The notes under the pieces: model-generated | Database searches by the model: none | Told to the model about the DNA's origin: nothing | Seen by the model: only the letters and a program-made list of their open reading frames with translations | Position numbers and translations under genes: made by a program | Assembly (NCBI GenBank): GCA_023957375.1 | Contig: JAMLHB010000001.1 | Coordinates: forward strand, 1,714,245 to 1,778,244 | Direction: 5' to 3' | Length of the DNA stretch: 64,000 bases | DNA from: Flavobacteriales bacterium | GTDB lineage: Bacteria > Bacteroidota > Bacteroidia > Flavobacteriales_F > PHOS-HE28 | Part shown: in pieces, positions 53,709-63,622 of the stretch | Position numbering within the stretch: position 1 is the first letter of the stretch | Layout: each line of letters opens with the position of its first letter

Positions 53709-55526
53709 TCAGGGCATGATGATGACTTTGGAACTGTAGGTGGCGTTGCCCGCAAGGATGGTGTGCACGAAGTAGGCACCGCCCGGCAGCCCTTCCGTGG
53801 GCATCACCACCTTGCGCGAGGAAAGGCCCGTGATCCTGCGTACCACGCGGCCGGTTCCATCGGCCAATTGCAGTTCGGAGATGGTTGTGCCGGAGCTTTC
53901 CACCGTGAATTGCCCGGTCGCCGGAGAAGGATAGATCGACAGGGAGCCGGCAGGCCCGTGTGCCTCGGCAATGCCCACGGTAACGGACACGGTTTGGCAG
54001 CTGGTGGGGTTGTCACATGCGCCGGTGATGGTGAGGCATACGTTGTAGGTTCCGTTGGCCGCATAGGTGTGCACCGGATGCTGTTCGGTACTGGTGTTGC
54101 CGTCGCCAAAATCCCACAGCCACCCGCTGGCCCCGGTGCTTTGGTCGGTGAAACTCCAGCTGAAGTCGCCGTGGGGAGTGATGGTGAACGCTGCCTGGTC
54201 GTCGCAGCATGGATTGAAATCGCCTGCGGCCATGGCTTGGGTGCCCATGGGCCAGGCAAATGCATCAAACCCGCTGCTGGTAAGGCTGGTGAACGGAGCC
54301 ACAGTGACCAAGGAAGTGACGTCCACCCAGTTCAGCGTCAGATCGAGCTCGTTGCAGGCCATGTGTCCCTCGTCATCGGTCACGATCAGCTGGGCGTCCC
54401 AGATCGGGGCCACGCCAGTTGGCGGAATGGTGCGCATGGAAAATCCGAAGATGGACCTCTTGCTGCCCCCGAGGTTGAACAGGGCCATGCCATTGTTGGA
54501 GGTGGGCCCGCTGTAATAGCGCGACCAGGTCTGGTTGCCGTTGCCGTCGAAGGCACCCCACGCGATATCGTAATTCATGTTCTCGCTTCCTCCGGGAAAG
54601 TATTGCGGATGGATCAGCCATTCCACGCCACCATCCGCTGTGGGAAGCAATTGCCAGGTTTCGATGCCGTGCTCCAAGGCGCGGGTCCACAGGTGCTGGC
54701 CGGTGCTGGAGAGCTTGGTGACAAAGGCGCTGATGTCCACGCCGATCATGGCCAGAGAGCGGCCGCCGACATAGATGGAGCCATCGGCAGCCTCGGCTAC
54801 GCAGTACAATTCATCGGGCCGGGTGCCGTTGGTGAGGCTGCGCGCCCACAGCTCATTGCCCAAGGCATCGGTCCGCACGATGTAGCCTGAAGGTGAGACT
54901 CCGGTGCCCAAGCCATCGCCATAGCCTACCAGGACAAATCCGCCGTCGGCCATCTCCACCGCATGGTACGCCCAGTCCCAATCGGGGGTTCCGTACGTGC
55001 GCGACCATTGCATCTCGCCCTGCGAATTGAGCTTGGCCAACAGCATGTCGTAGCTGTTGATGGAGGCGCGGCCTGCGGCAATGAATCCTCCGTCACTGGT
55101 GTTATCCAATGCGTGAATGGCGTTGGACGCCCCCTGCACGTCGATCCGTTTGGCCCCTACCAAGGCACCGTCAAAGTCCACATGGAGGATCAGCCCGTCA
55201 CGGCTTCCGGTGCCCGTGCCCATGGTGAAGCCGCCGAACACGATACCGTCCGAATTAACGCGCAGCCCGTCCTGATACACCCCGTTGCTGGTGTAGTAGG
55301 GATAGCTGTTGCACCACTGCACATGCCCGGTGGCATCCACTTTGGTGATCACGATGTTGTCCTCTTCATCTTCGCCCGCGTAGTAGTAGTTGCCTTCATC
55401 GTCCATGGCAGCGCCTTGGATATTCAAGGCACCCGGAGAGGAGATGCGCCGTTCGAAAGCGTCATTTTGCGCTTGTGCCACCGAAAGGGTAAGACAGGCG
55501 AGGAGGAGCGTTAGGGTTGATTTCAT
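53709..55526 (-). CDS. T9SS cargo with propeller repeats and a PKD domain
   Basis: This 605-residue exported protein has a signal peptide (MKSTLTLLLACLTLSVAQA). It contains delta-60-like propeller repeats such as NTSDGGFIAAGRASINSYDMLLAKLNSQGEMQWSRTYG and MADGGFVLVGYGDG. One PKD domain lies at about residues 455-530 (GWLWDFGDGNTSTEQHPVHTY...NGTYNVCLTI). A type A sorting domain follows (LSIYPSPATGQFTVESSG...GGAYFVHTILAGNATYSSKVIIMP). It resembles the lower-GC T9SS gene at 25.1-26.5 kb in the propeller part. Confidence 0.83.
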   Translation of the reverse strand: MKSTLTLLLACLTLSVAQAQNDAFERRISSPGALNIQGAAMDDEGNYYYAGEDEEDNIVITKVDATGHVQWCNSYPYYTSNGVYQDGLRVNSDGIVFGGFTMGTGTGSRDGLILHVDFDGALVGAKRIDVQGASNAIHALDNTSDGGFIAAGRASINSYDMLLAKLNSQGEMQWSRTYGTPDWDWAYHAVEMADGGFVLVGYGDGLGTGVSPSGYIVRTDALGNELWARSLTNGTRPDELYCVAEAADGSIYVGGRSLAMIGVDISAFVTKLSSTGQHLWTRALEHGIETWQLLPTADGGVEWLIHPQYFPGGSENMNYDIAWGAFDGNGNQTWSRYYSGPTSNNGMALFNLGGSKRSIFGFSMRTIPPTGVAPIWDAQLIVTDDEGHMACNELDLTLNWVDVTSLVTVAPFTSLTSSGFDAFAWPMGTQAMAAGDFNPCCDDQAAFTITPHGDFSWSFTDQSTGASGWLWDFGDGNTSTEQHPVHTYAANGTYNVCLTITGACDNPTSCQTVSVTVGIAEAHGPAGSLSIYPSPATGQFTVESSGTTISELQLADGTGRVVRRITGLSSRKVVMPTEGLPGGAYFVHTILAGNATYSSKVIIMP

Positions 55527-55688
55527 TGAGCACTGATGTTTATGCAAAGAAAGGACAACCATAGCCCGCCGGAGGTGCGCTTCATAACGTTCCCAACGGC
55601 CCGTCCCTGCACAGGGTCAATTCTTCCGGGATCGCTCCGCTTTTCCGCCATGGGTCTCCTGCAAGGTCATTCAGTTAAGGGAGGAAGA

Positions 55689-55805
55689 GCACTGTTGTAG
55701 CACAGGCTTCCAGCCTGTGGAACGACAGCACTGTTGTAGCACAGGCTTCCAGCCTGTGGAACGACAGCACTGTTGTAGCACAGGCTTCCAGCCTGTGGAA
55801 CGACA
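55689..55805. repeat. 39-bp unit repeated three times
   Basis: Three identical 39-bp units occupy 55689-55727, 55728-55766 and 55767-55805. Each contains the palindrome CACAGGCTTCCAGCCTGTG. Right after them the arm occurs in inverted form (CACAGGCTGGAAGCCTG, near 55810-55827). Together they can form several alternative hairpins between two secreted-protein genes. Confidence 0.9.
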
Positions 55806-55827
55806 ACATCACAGGCTGGAAGCCTGC

Positions 55828-56231
55828 GCAACATGATCTGTTGATAAATGCTCCCTTAATTTAATGACATTGGGGGTCTCCTGCCCGAGGGCCACACGGC
55901 AGCCACCACCGTCACAAATGCTGCCGGACCGATCGCCACCTGTTGCGCCGTCCAGCGGAGCCGCGGCGGTGGGTCTTTTTCTCCGCGCTTTCGTCCATCG
56001 TGTGGATTCTGCCCTGCACACCCTGCTTTGTGCCCGTCCGGGTGCCAAGTGGGCGGGTTCGCTCCGTGCTGCCGCATCATGTGGCCCTGTGGTCGTTCGG
56101 GCCTGGCAGCACCAGGGTGATCCAGCCATGCACGATCGCCCGGCCACAGGCAGGTTGCACCGGGTGCTCTTGGGTTCTTCAGGGCAACTCATAACAAGCT
56201 CAACGGTTCATCCCCCTAAAGCGGGCTCGCC
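55828..56231. other. gene-free stretch before FG-GAP gene
   Basis: About 400 bases with no convincing gene on either strand. The open frames present are biased in Pro/Arg and have no domain-like pattern. No clear promoter consensus was found. Confidence 0.4.
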
Positions 56232-59200
56232 ATGACTGAAGGCCCTATCTTGGTGCAAGCAATGGACCGACCGCTGCGGCACCTATTGATCTTGGGGCTG
56301 ATCCTTGCCCTCGCTCCCGCCCTTTCTTGGCGTGGTGCAAATCCAGTGCATGCGGGCTTGGCACAAGCCGGCGCAGGCCCGGACCAGGTGCATCGTGCAA
56401 CTTGTTCCAGCGATCAGCCAGCGGAACAGGCATCGGTGAAACCAGCGCCGGCATCAACTGCACAGACCTATGCCATCGTGTACAACGAAGGCCGGTTTCA
56501 AAGCCACAACCAACGCCAAGGCATCTCCACCGAATATGGCGACCAGGGCTTCACGCTGATCGTGAATTCGACAGCCGGGCAGCATCGGGGCGGATTCACC
56601 CTGTCCGGCATCGGCCGCGGCGGCGAGGGCCTGCTGCCGTGCGATGCACCCCGGCATACCTCGGAAGGAACCCGGCTGGACGTGGATCACGGCACCTTCC
56701 TGATGACCTATGAGAACGGCACGCAAGGCATGCGGCATGATCTGCTGGTGCGCGAGAAGCTTCCCGGAAGCAAGCCGTTGGAGGCCCGGTTCCGGCTGGA
56801 CGGTGACCTGCTGGCGATCCAAACCGGACCGGATGAGGTGGTGTTCCTTCGCTGGGACCCGCAGGCCTCGGACATAGTGCCAGCAATCCAGTACAGCAGC
56901 TTGAAGGCCTGGGATGCAACGGGGCGTGTGCTTCCTTCTCACATGGAGCTACGGGAAGATGTACTGGTGCTGGCCGTGGATGACCGGCTTGCGGAATACC
57001 CGGTCACCATCGACCCGCTCTCTTCCACGGCCGACCTGGAAATTCCGGGTACGCAGGCCGCCGAGGGCTTCGGCACCAGCGTGGCCACTGCGGGCGACGT
57101 CAACGGCGATGGCTATAGCGATCTCCTGGTGGGCTCGCCGGGTTGGAACACGCCAGGCGCCAATTCGGGGAAGGTGCAGCTTTTCTTGGGCTCAGCCACG
57201 GGCCTTTCATCCACGGCGGCGTGGAGCTATCAGGGGGTTGCCAATGATCGCGCCGGATACAGCGTGAGCAGCGCCGGGGATGTGAACGGCGACGGATACA
57301 GCGATGTGGTGATCGGCCTCCCGGGAAAATCCAGTAACCGGGGAGCAGTGATGGTGTTCCACGGATCGGCCAGCGGCTTGCCGACCACTCCGAACAGAAC
57401 ACTGGTTGGCCCGGCTACTGGCGATGAATTTGGTTCGTCGGTGGCCTTGGCCGGCGATGTGAACGGGGATGGCTACAGCGATATCTTGGTGGGGGCACCA
57501 AAGCATTCAACATCAAAGGGTAGCGCCTACTGTTATTACGGGGCTTCCACAGGCGCCCCGGCAACCCCGAGCTGGTCCTTTGTGGGCATCGTGGCCAATG
57601 CACAACTGGGCTACTGCGTGGCCGGAGCCGGAGACCTTAACGGGGATGGGTATAGCGACGTGGCGATCGGTGCGCCCTACCAACCCAAAACTCCTGGAAC
57701 CAACAACGGCGCCGTGCACCTGTTCAGGGGTAATGCCGGCACAGGCTTGAGCACGGTCGCAAGCAGTGTGCAGCAAGGTCCGGGCTCCGCCAACTTCGGG
57801 TTCAGTGTTTCCAGTGCCGGTGATATGAACGGCGACGGCTATTCAGACCTCTTGGTTGGCGCGCCGGGCACCGGCGGAGGCAAAGGCGCGGTGCATGTCT
57901 TTCCCGGTGGCGCGGTTCCCACCTTGGTGAACACGCCGGCGGTGACCCTGGGCGGTGCGCCCGCCGAACAGCTAGGCTACGCCGTGGCCTTGGCGGGCGA
58001 TGCCAATGGCGATGGTTATGCGGACATCCTGGTGGGCAGCCCGGGCAGTTCCACAAACAGGGGCAAAGTGCAGGTGTACCGGGGGGACGCGACCATTGCC
58101 TTGGATGACGCACACCAGCTCATTTCCATTTCCGGCACTACCGGAACCACCGGCCGATTTGGCGCGGCAGTAGCCACGGCCGGTGATGTGAACGGGGATG
58201 GCGTCAGCGACCTGGCCTTGGCAGCTCCCGATCAGGATACCTGGGGCGTGGTGAAGATCTTCCATGGCACACCGGACGTGATCTCCACCAGCCCATCCTG
58301 GTTCATCGTCGGCAGCACGAATTATGAAGACCAGGGCATGAGCTTGGCCACGGCCGGCGACGTGAACGGCGATGGCTATGCCGACGTGTTGGTGAGCAAC
58401 AGGGGTGGATTGAGCTCTCCGGGCGAGGTGCGCATGTATTTAGGCGGGCCCACGGGATTGTCGGCAACTGCTGCATGGACCAAAACGGGGGAGCATGTCG
58501 ATGATCGCTTCGGCCAAGGCGTGGCCAGCGCGGGCGATGTGAATGGCGACGGGTACAGCGATGTGCTGGTGGGGGCGCCCAGCTTCCAGCGAGCAGGGGA
58601 CCCCGTCGGCACCTGGCGGGGCAAGGTGTATTTGTATTTAGGCTCCGCCTCCGGATTGGCTACCACACCGGTGTGGACCAAGGAAGGCGAAGCCGCAGAA
58701 GCCCGCCTTGGATGGAGCGTGGCCAGTGCTGGCGATGTCAACGGGGATGGCTATAGCGACGTGATACTGGGCGCATACACCTACGGGGGAAATGGGAAGG
58801 CCTATGTGTACCACGGTTCCGGATCGGCGGTGCCCTTGCCATCAACGCCCAACTGGACCGCAACTGGAAGCGGCACGATCAGCAATTATGCGTCGGTGGT
58901 ATCCACGGCCGGCGACGTGAACGGCGATGGGTACGATGACGTGATCGTGGGCGACCCGTACTGGGAATCCAGTAGCTCCGAACACAACCGGGGGGCGGCC
59001 TTCGCTTATTACGGCTCGGCCACAGGCCTCTCCCCCGTGGCCAATTGGGCCGTATACGGAGCCGCGCATAACTACTATTTCGGTACCAGCGTCTCCTTCG
59101 CCGGTGACGTGAACGGTGATGGATACAGCGATGTGGTGGTTGGTGCCCCGCAAGACAATAATGCGGGCGATGGCTTGGCATACGTCTACCACGGTTCGCC

Positions 59201-60575
59201 GGCCACCGGATTAGGAACAACGCCCGCCACGGTGCTCACGGGCGCAAGCCCGCTTCCCCCTGTCCGGTTCGGGGTGTCCGTGAGTGCTGCCGGGGATGTG
59301 AACGGTGACGGTTTCAGCGACTTGATCGTCGGATCAAGTGGCTTCACCCAGTTTTACCAGTACCAAGGCGCTGCACTGCTCTACTTGGGTTCAGCTACAG
59401 GGGTGGGCACGGCAGCAAGCCTCACCCTCAGCCCGGTGAACGTGAACAATGCCGCGTATGGCTTCGGCGTGGCCTTGGCGGGCGACGTGAACGGCGACGG
59501 ATACGGGGATGTGCTCGTCAGCGCAAGGGAGCCAACCGCATACACGAACGGCGGTGGCGCCTATTTGTACTTGGGCAATGAGGCGCGTTCCCAACCCGCA
59601 CCCACCCGCCAATACCGCTCCAATCTAAGCACCCCGGTGCAGACCAGCAACGGAACCTTCCAGAACGATTGCGACTGGGGCATTGGCCAGTATGCGCGGT
59701 ATTCCGTGGGCCGGTCCAAGGTGAAGTTGGCATGGGATTATTACGGCCATGGGCCATTCACGCCGTTCCTGATCTTCGACAACCACAGCACCGCCGTCCT
59801 TGGCGAAGGTCCATCTTGGACGGACAGCGGCCTGGCCGGCGCATTGATCAAGCAGGGGTTGACCGCCCCTGCCGGTAGCAGCCACCCCGCTTGGCGCGTG
59901 CGAGTGCGACATCATCCGGCCACCGCATTGGACGGGCGTATGTTCGGCCGCTGGTTCGTTCAGGGCATCCACGACAAGCAAGTGCCCAGCGTAAAGACAT
60001 CCCTGGTGGCATGCGGGCCGCTTCCGGTAACGTTGTTGGGCGCTTCCGTGCATTGCACTGCCGGCGGTGCCGTACTGGAATGGGCCACGGCCTCCGAGCA
60101 GGATTGTGCGGCATTCTTCGTGGAACGGTCCGCGGATGCACAGACTTGGAGCCAGGTGGGCCAAGTGGAGTGCAGCGGCAATTCCTCGCAGGTGCGCGAG
60201 TACCGCTTCGTGGATCCCTCACCGCCCACCGGCGCCTTGGCCTATTATCGCCTGCGCCAAGTGGACATTGATGGAGGGTGGGAAATTTTTTCCGCCATGC
60301 CCCTGCCGCCATGCGGAAATGGAGGCTCGGTAACCGCTTGGCCCAATCCCTTTACCGACGTGCTGTATGTACAGGTGCCGCCCGGAACGCCGCAGGCGCT
60401 GTCCGCCCTGGTACGCGACGTTACCGGACGGGTCGTAAGGGCATTCGGATTGGATCTTTCCGGCAACGTGGCCGCCATCACCGGCTGGCAAGGCCTACCG
60501 CCCGCGCTCTACCAAGTGGAGTTGGTCACCCCGGAAGGAGCAAGGCTCGCACAGGTGCGGGTGATGCATGACTGA
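56232..60575 (+). CDS. giant FG-GAP/integrin-like T9SS surface protein
   Basis: This protein of up to 1447 residues has a signal peptide (RPLRHLLILGLILALAPALSW); ATG 56232 or the in-frame ATG 56262 can start it. After a ~260-residue N-terminal domain it carries 14 FG-GAP repeats. Each has a calcium-binding loop of the form AGDVNGDGYSDVLVGAP, spaced about 60-70 residues, which fold as integrin-alpha-like beta-propellers, probably two. The C-terminal ~200 residues contain a beta-sandwich (ASEQDCAAFFVERSADAQTW...YYRLRQVDIDGG) and a type A sorting domain (TAWPNPFTDVLYVQV...VRVMHD). A surface adhesin role is inferred. It is the only plus-strand gene in this cluster. Confidence 0.87.
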   Translation: MTEGPILVQAMDRPLRHLLILGLILALAPALSWRGANPVHAGLAQAGAGPDQVHRATCSSDQPAEQASVKPAPASTAQTYAIVYNEGRFQSHNQRQGISTEYGDQGFTLIVNSTAGQHRGGFTLSGIGRGGEGLLPCDAPRHTSEGTRLDVDHGTFLMTYENGTQGMRHDLLVREKLPGSKPLEARFRLDGDLLAIQTGPDEVVFLRWDPQASDIVPAIQYSSLKAWDATGRVLPSHMELREDVLVLAVDDRLAEYPVTIDPLSSTADLEIPGTQAAEGFGTSVATAGDVNGDGYSDLLVGSPGWNTPGANSGKVQLFLGSATGLSSTAAWSYQGVANDRAGYSVSSAGDVNGDGYSDVVIGLPGKSSNRGAVMVFHGSASGLPTTPNRTLVGPATGDEFGSSVALAGDVNGDGYSDILVGAPKHSTSKGSAYCYYGASTGAPATPSWSFVGIVANAQLGYCVAGAGDLNGDGYSDVAIGAPYQPKTPGTNNGAVHLFRGNAGTGLSTVASSVQQGPGSANFGFSVSSAGDMNGDGYSDLLVGAPGTGGGKGAVHVFPGGAVPTLVNTPAVTLGGAPAEQLGYAVALAGDANGDGYADILVGSPGSSTNRGKVQVYRGDATIALDDAHQLISISGTTGTTGRFGAAVATAGDVNGDGVSDLALAAPDQDTWGVVKIFHGTPDVISTSPSWFIVGSTNYEDQGMSLATAGDVNGDGYADVLVSNRGGLSSPGEVRMYLGGPTGLSATAAWTKTGEHVDDRFGQGVASAGDVNGDGYSDVLVGAPSFQRAGDPVGTWRGKVYLYLGSASGLATTPVWTKEGEAAEARLGWSVASAGDVNGDGYSDVILGAYTYGGNGKAYVYHGSGSAVPLPSTPNWTATGSGTISNYASVVSTAGDVNGDGYDDVIVGDPYWESSSSEHNRGAAFAYYGSATGLSPVANWAVYGAAHNYYFGTSVSFAGDVNGDGYSDVVVGAPQDNNAGDGLAYVYHGSPATGLGTTPATVLTGASPLPPVRFGVSVSAAGDVNGDGFSDLIVGSSGFTQFYQYQGAALLYLGSATGVGTAASLTLSPVNVNNAAYGFGVALAGDVNGDGYGDVLVSAREPTAYTNGGGAYLYLGNEARSQPAPTRQYRSNLSTPVQTSNGTFQNDCDWGIGQYARYSVGRSKVKLAWDYYGHGPFTPFLIFDNHSTAVLGEGPSWTDSGLAGALIKQGLTAPAGSSHPAWRVRVRHHPATALDGRMFGRWFVQGIHDKQVPSVKTSLVACGPLPVTLLGASVHCTAGGAVLEWATASEQDCAAFFVERSADAQTWSQVGQVECSGNSSQVREYRFVDPSPPTGALAYYRLRQVDIDGGWEIFSAMPLPPCGNGGSVTAWPNPFTDVLYVQVPPGTPQALSALVRDVTGRVVRAFGLDLSGNVAAITGWQGLPPALYQVELVTPEGARLAQVRVMHD

Positions 60576-60816
60576 AGGCAAAGCAGCCACGTTGGTGTCC
60601 GCCTTGTCCAAGTGGCATGTGATCGTTCGATCCTGCTCCGGCGCGAAGGGTTGCTGCGCAGGCCGTGGCCACAGCGTCGTCACAGTGAGGAACTGCAGTC
60701 CAGCACCACCATTCGCCTTGGCAACCGTCCCCCAGTGAACTCACCGGTCACGGCGCGGAAATGAATGCCGTGCGGCCCACCTCTGCCCGGCGCGTCGATC
60801 CTCGCCAACTTCCGCC

Positions 60817-63438
60817 CTACGGCAGCACGGTTACGTGGCCCTTGTACTCGTGCATTAACCGGCTCACCCCGTTGCGCACCTTCAACTTCCACACGTATAC
60901 GCCCGTCACCGGGTCCGAACCCTTCACCTTCCCGTCCCAACCCTCCCCCGGGCGATCCGTGTGGAACACCTCACTGCCCCAGCGGTCAAAGACCCAAAGG
61001 CTGTAGTCCCGCTCCAGCTCGTCGCGCACCACCGGCAGGAACACGTCGTTGTCTCCGTCGCCATTGGGGGTGAAGGCGTTGGGCACATACACGCTGAACA
61101 CCCCGTCGATCACAACCTCGCGCACCAAGGTGTCGGTGCAACCGTACTGGTTGGCCACGATCAGTTCCACCGGGTAGGTGCCCGCCCCGTCACCCGGAAA
61201 GGTGCTTTGCGGGTGCTGCATCGCGCTGGTGGGCGGATCGCCCTGCGGAAACTCCCAGTGCCACTGCACCACATCACTGCTGGAGCGGTCCTCGAAGGTG
61301 ATCAGCGGGTGGTAGAAGTCTGTTGGCCACGGGGCATGGGTGAAGCCGGCCACCGGTGATGGGCGGACCCGCACCAGGTGGTAGATGGTGGTATCCCCTT
61401 CGCAACCCGCCGGAGAGGTGACCGTGAGGCTCACCGTGTAGGAGCCCGGGTTGGCGTAGGTGTGCGTCACTTGGCAATCCGTGGATGTTCCTCCATCGCC
61501 GAAGGCCCATGTGCACCCGCCGATCATGCCCGGGTCGGTGGTATTGTTGAACTGTACTTCCAGGGGTGCGCAGCCGGAATCGGGCTCCACGAAGAAGGTG
61601 ACCGTCGGCAGCCCGAAGGCGGTAACGGTGTCGGTGGCCGTGGCGCTGCAGCCCAGGGCATTGGTCATCGTCAGGCTCACGCTGTAGGAACCCGGCAGGG
61701 TGTAAGTGCCATTGGTGTTGAAGGCCGTGTCGGTCTGCCCGTTGCCCAAGTCCCAGAAGGTGGATTGCCCGCCTGCATCGGGGGTGAGGTTGTCGAAGCG
61801 CACGTTCAGGGGCACGCACCCGCTGTCGGGCGCCACGGCGAAGGCCGGTGCTGGCGTGGGCAGAATGGTGATGTACTGGCTGATGGTGTGGTCGTCCTGG
61901 CAGCCGAAGGCGTTGGCCACTTGCAGCATCACGTTGAAGGTGCCGGGGGTCTGGTAGGTGTGGGCGGGGTTGCACTCGCCGTTCTGGATGATCTGCCCGT
62001 CGCCGAAGCCCCAGGTGCAGGTGTAATTGTCCGCCGGAGTGCTGGTGTTGGTGAACTGCACGGGGGTGCCCACGCATCCCAGGGTGGTGTCCGCCAGAAA
62101 GGATGCCGTGGGCGTGGGGTGCACCACCACTAAGTCTTCAAAGAGGCTGTCCGCCGTGCAGCCCAAGGCCGTGGTAACGGTAAGGCGTACATCATAACTG
62201 CCGGGGTTGGCGTAGGTGTGGTTCACGGTGCCTGCGCCGCTGGTGGATCCGTCGCCGAGGTCCCACAACAGGGTTCCACTGAGGGCCGGATCGGTGAGGT
62301 TGGTGAACACGGTGTTCAGCGGGGCGCAGCCGGAAGCGGGCACGGCCTGGGCCAAAGGCACCGGATCTTCCACCACCACTTCCTGCTCCGTGTATGCACA
62401 CGATCCGTCCGCTCGGATCACCCGCATGGCGTAGGTGCCTCCGCCCAGGCCCAGTGCTGAGGCATTCAGGATGGAATCGGTCTGGCCCACGATGGCCACA
62501 CCGTTCAAATACCACTGGTAGCTGTTGGCGGACGTGTCATACGGGGCTGCGGTGAGCACCAGGTCGTTCGTGCAGGGGTGGCCGGTGCGGGTGATGGTTA
62601 CCTCGGCCAAATGAATGGCCATGTTGTCCAACAGGAAATAGGGCCAGGTGGTGTTGTAGCTGATGTAATCCTGCGGGATGGGGCAGGCGGGGCCGAACAA
62701 GATGGCCGCCACATCAAACGTCGGCTGAAAGGTGAAGGCGATTTCCTGCCAAGCGTTTACCGGGTGGTAGGTGGTCCGACCAAGCTCCACCCAATTGAGT
62801 TCGGTGGGGCAACGATTGGCAGGCAGCGGGTTGCCGAACACAGGGTCGTATTCCACAAAGGGCGAGGACGGGCAGGTGTCGATCCCGTACATCACGAAGT
62901 CGATGGGGCCGAAATCCACCGGCAGGGTGAGGTTCAGGTTCACCGCTGGTTGGGTTGAACTTCTGGTGGCGGCCATGTTGAAGGAGAGCGCATAGGTATC
63001 CCCCGCCACCAACGGCGTAGCCAAGCATTGCACCATGCATTCGTAGTAGCTGTCGTTCCACGACCAATCGGTCATCTGCCCAAAGCCGGCGACCGCATTG
63101 CCATCGGGTATGGGCTGCGGGATGCCGGTAGGCATGAAGCCGCAGGCATAGTAGTCGGATGAGGACGTCACCATGTAGTCCGTCCAACCATTGGCACATT
63201 CCAAAAAGCCCGTGGGCCATGAGGGATTCGTGTTCGGGCAGCACGTATGGTCCTCGAAGGAACCGTTGGTGATCAGGTTCACTGGCGGGGGCAGTAACGT
63301 GCACGGGCACGCGCTGGTGTCGTTGAGGTCGATCAGGCCATTGCCGTCATCATCCAGGCCGTTGTCGCAGATCTCCTGGGCACGAACCATGGAAGCCAAT
63401 AGCAGCAACGCAAGCAGGCCGGAGAGGCGTAGGCGCAT
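60817..63438 (-). CDS. PKD-repeat surface protein with gliding-type C-terminal domain
   Basis: This 873-residue secreted protein has its signal peptide at ATG 63438 (MRLRLSGLLALLLLASMVRA). It begins with a MopE-like motif (CDNGLDDDGNGLIDLND) and a carbohydrate-binding-like domain (NLITNGSFEDHTCCPNTN). About five PKD domains follow, with repeated blocks such as LLWDLGDGSTSGAGTVNHTY and CTWAFGDGGTSTDCQVTHTY. The C-terminus is the type B sorting domain (VYVPNAFTPNGDGDNDVF...VFDRWGSEVFHT). Its 3' end is almost identical to that of the next gene at the window edge. Confidence 0.87.
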   Translation of the reverse strand: MRLRLSGLLALLLLASMVRAQEICDNGLDDDGNGLIDLNDTSACPCTLLPPPVNLITNGSFEDHTCCPNTNPSWPTGFLECANGWTDYMVTSSSDYYACGFMPTGIPQPIPDGNAVAGFGQMTDWSWNDSYYECMVQCLATPLVAGDTYALSFNMAATRSSTQPAVNLNLTLPVDFGPIDFVMYGIDTCPSSPFVEYDPVFGNPLPANRCPTELNWVELGRTTYHPVNAWQEIAFTFQPTFDVAAILFGPACPIPQDYISYNTTWPYFLLDNMAIHLAEVTITRTGHPCTNDLVLTAAPYDTSANSYQWYLNGVAIVGQTDSILNASALGLGGGTYAMRVIRADGSCAYTEQEVVVEDPVPLAQAVPASGCAPLNTVFTNLTDPALSGTLLWDLGDGSTSGAGTVNHTYANPGSYDVRLTVTTALGCTADSLFEDLVVVHPTPTASFLADTTLGCVGTPVQFTNTSTPADNYTCTWGFGDGQIIQNGECNPAHTYQTPGTFNVMLQVANAFGCQDDHTISQYITILPTPAPAFAVAPDSGCVPLNVRFDNLTPDAGGQSTFWDLGNGQTDTAFNTNGTYTLPGSYSVSLTMTNALGCSATATDTVTAFGLPTVTFFVEPDSGCAPLEVQFNNTTDPGMIGGCTWAFGDGGTSTDCQVTHTYANPGSYTVSLTVTSPAGCEGDTTIYHLVRVRPSPVAGFTHAPWPTDFYHPLITFEDRSSSDVVQWHWEFPQGDPPTSAMQHPQSTFPGDGAGTYPVELIVANQYGCTDTLVREVVIDGVFSVYVPNAFTPNGDGDNDVFLPVVRDELERDYSLWVFDRWGSEVFHTDRPGEGWDGKVKGSDPVTGVYVWKLKVRNGVSRLMHEYKGHVTVLP

Positions 63439-63622
63439 GGGGGCGGTGTTCAGCACGCTGCGGCTACTGTTGACCCAATGACGACACCGTAGCACAAGCA
63501 TGAGCATGACGGCCGGTGGCACCAACTGGTTGCATCGGAAGCGGTACCCAGCCAAGTATACCATGGAACGGGTGGCCGCCATGCGGTACTGGGGCGACCG
63601 GTTCGGGATGGTACGAAACACC

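Noticed and set aside
55689..55805. CRISPR array from the 39-bp repeats
   Set aside because: The units are directly adjacent with no variable spacers, and no cas genes are present.
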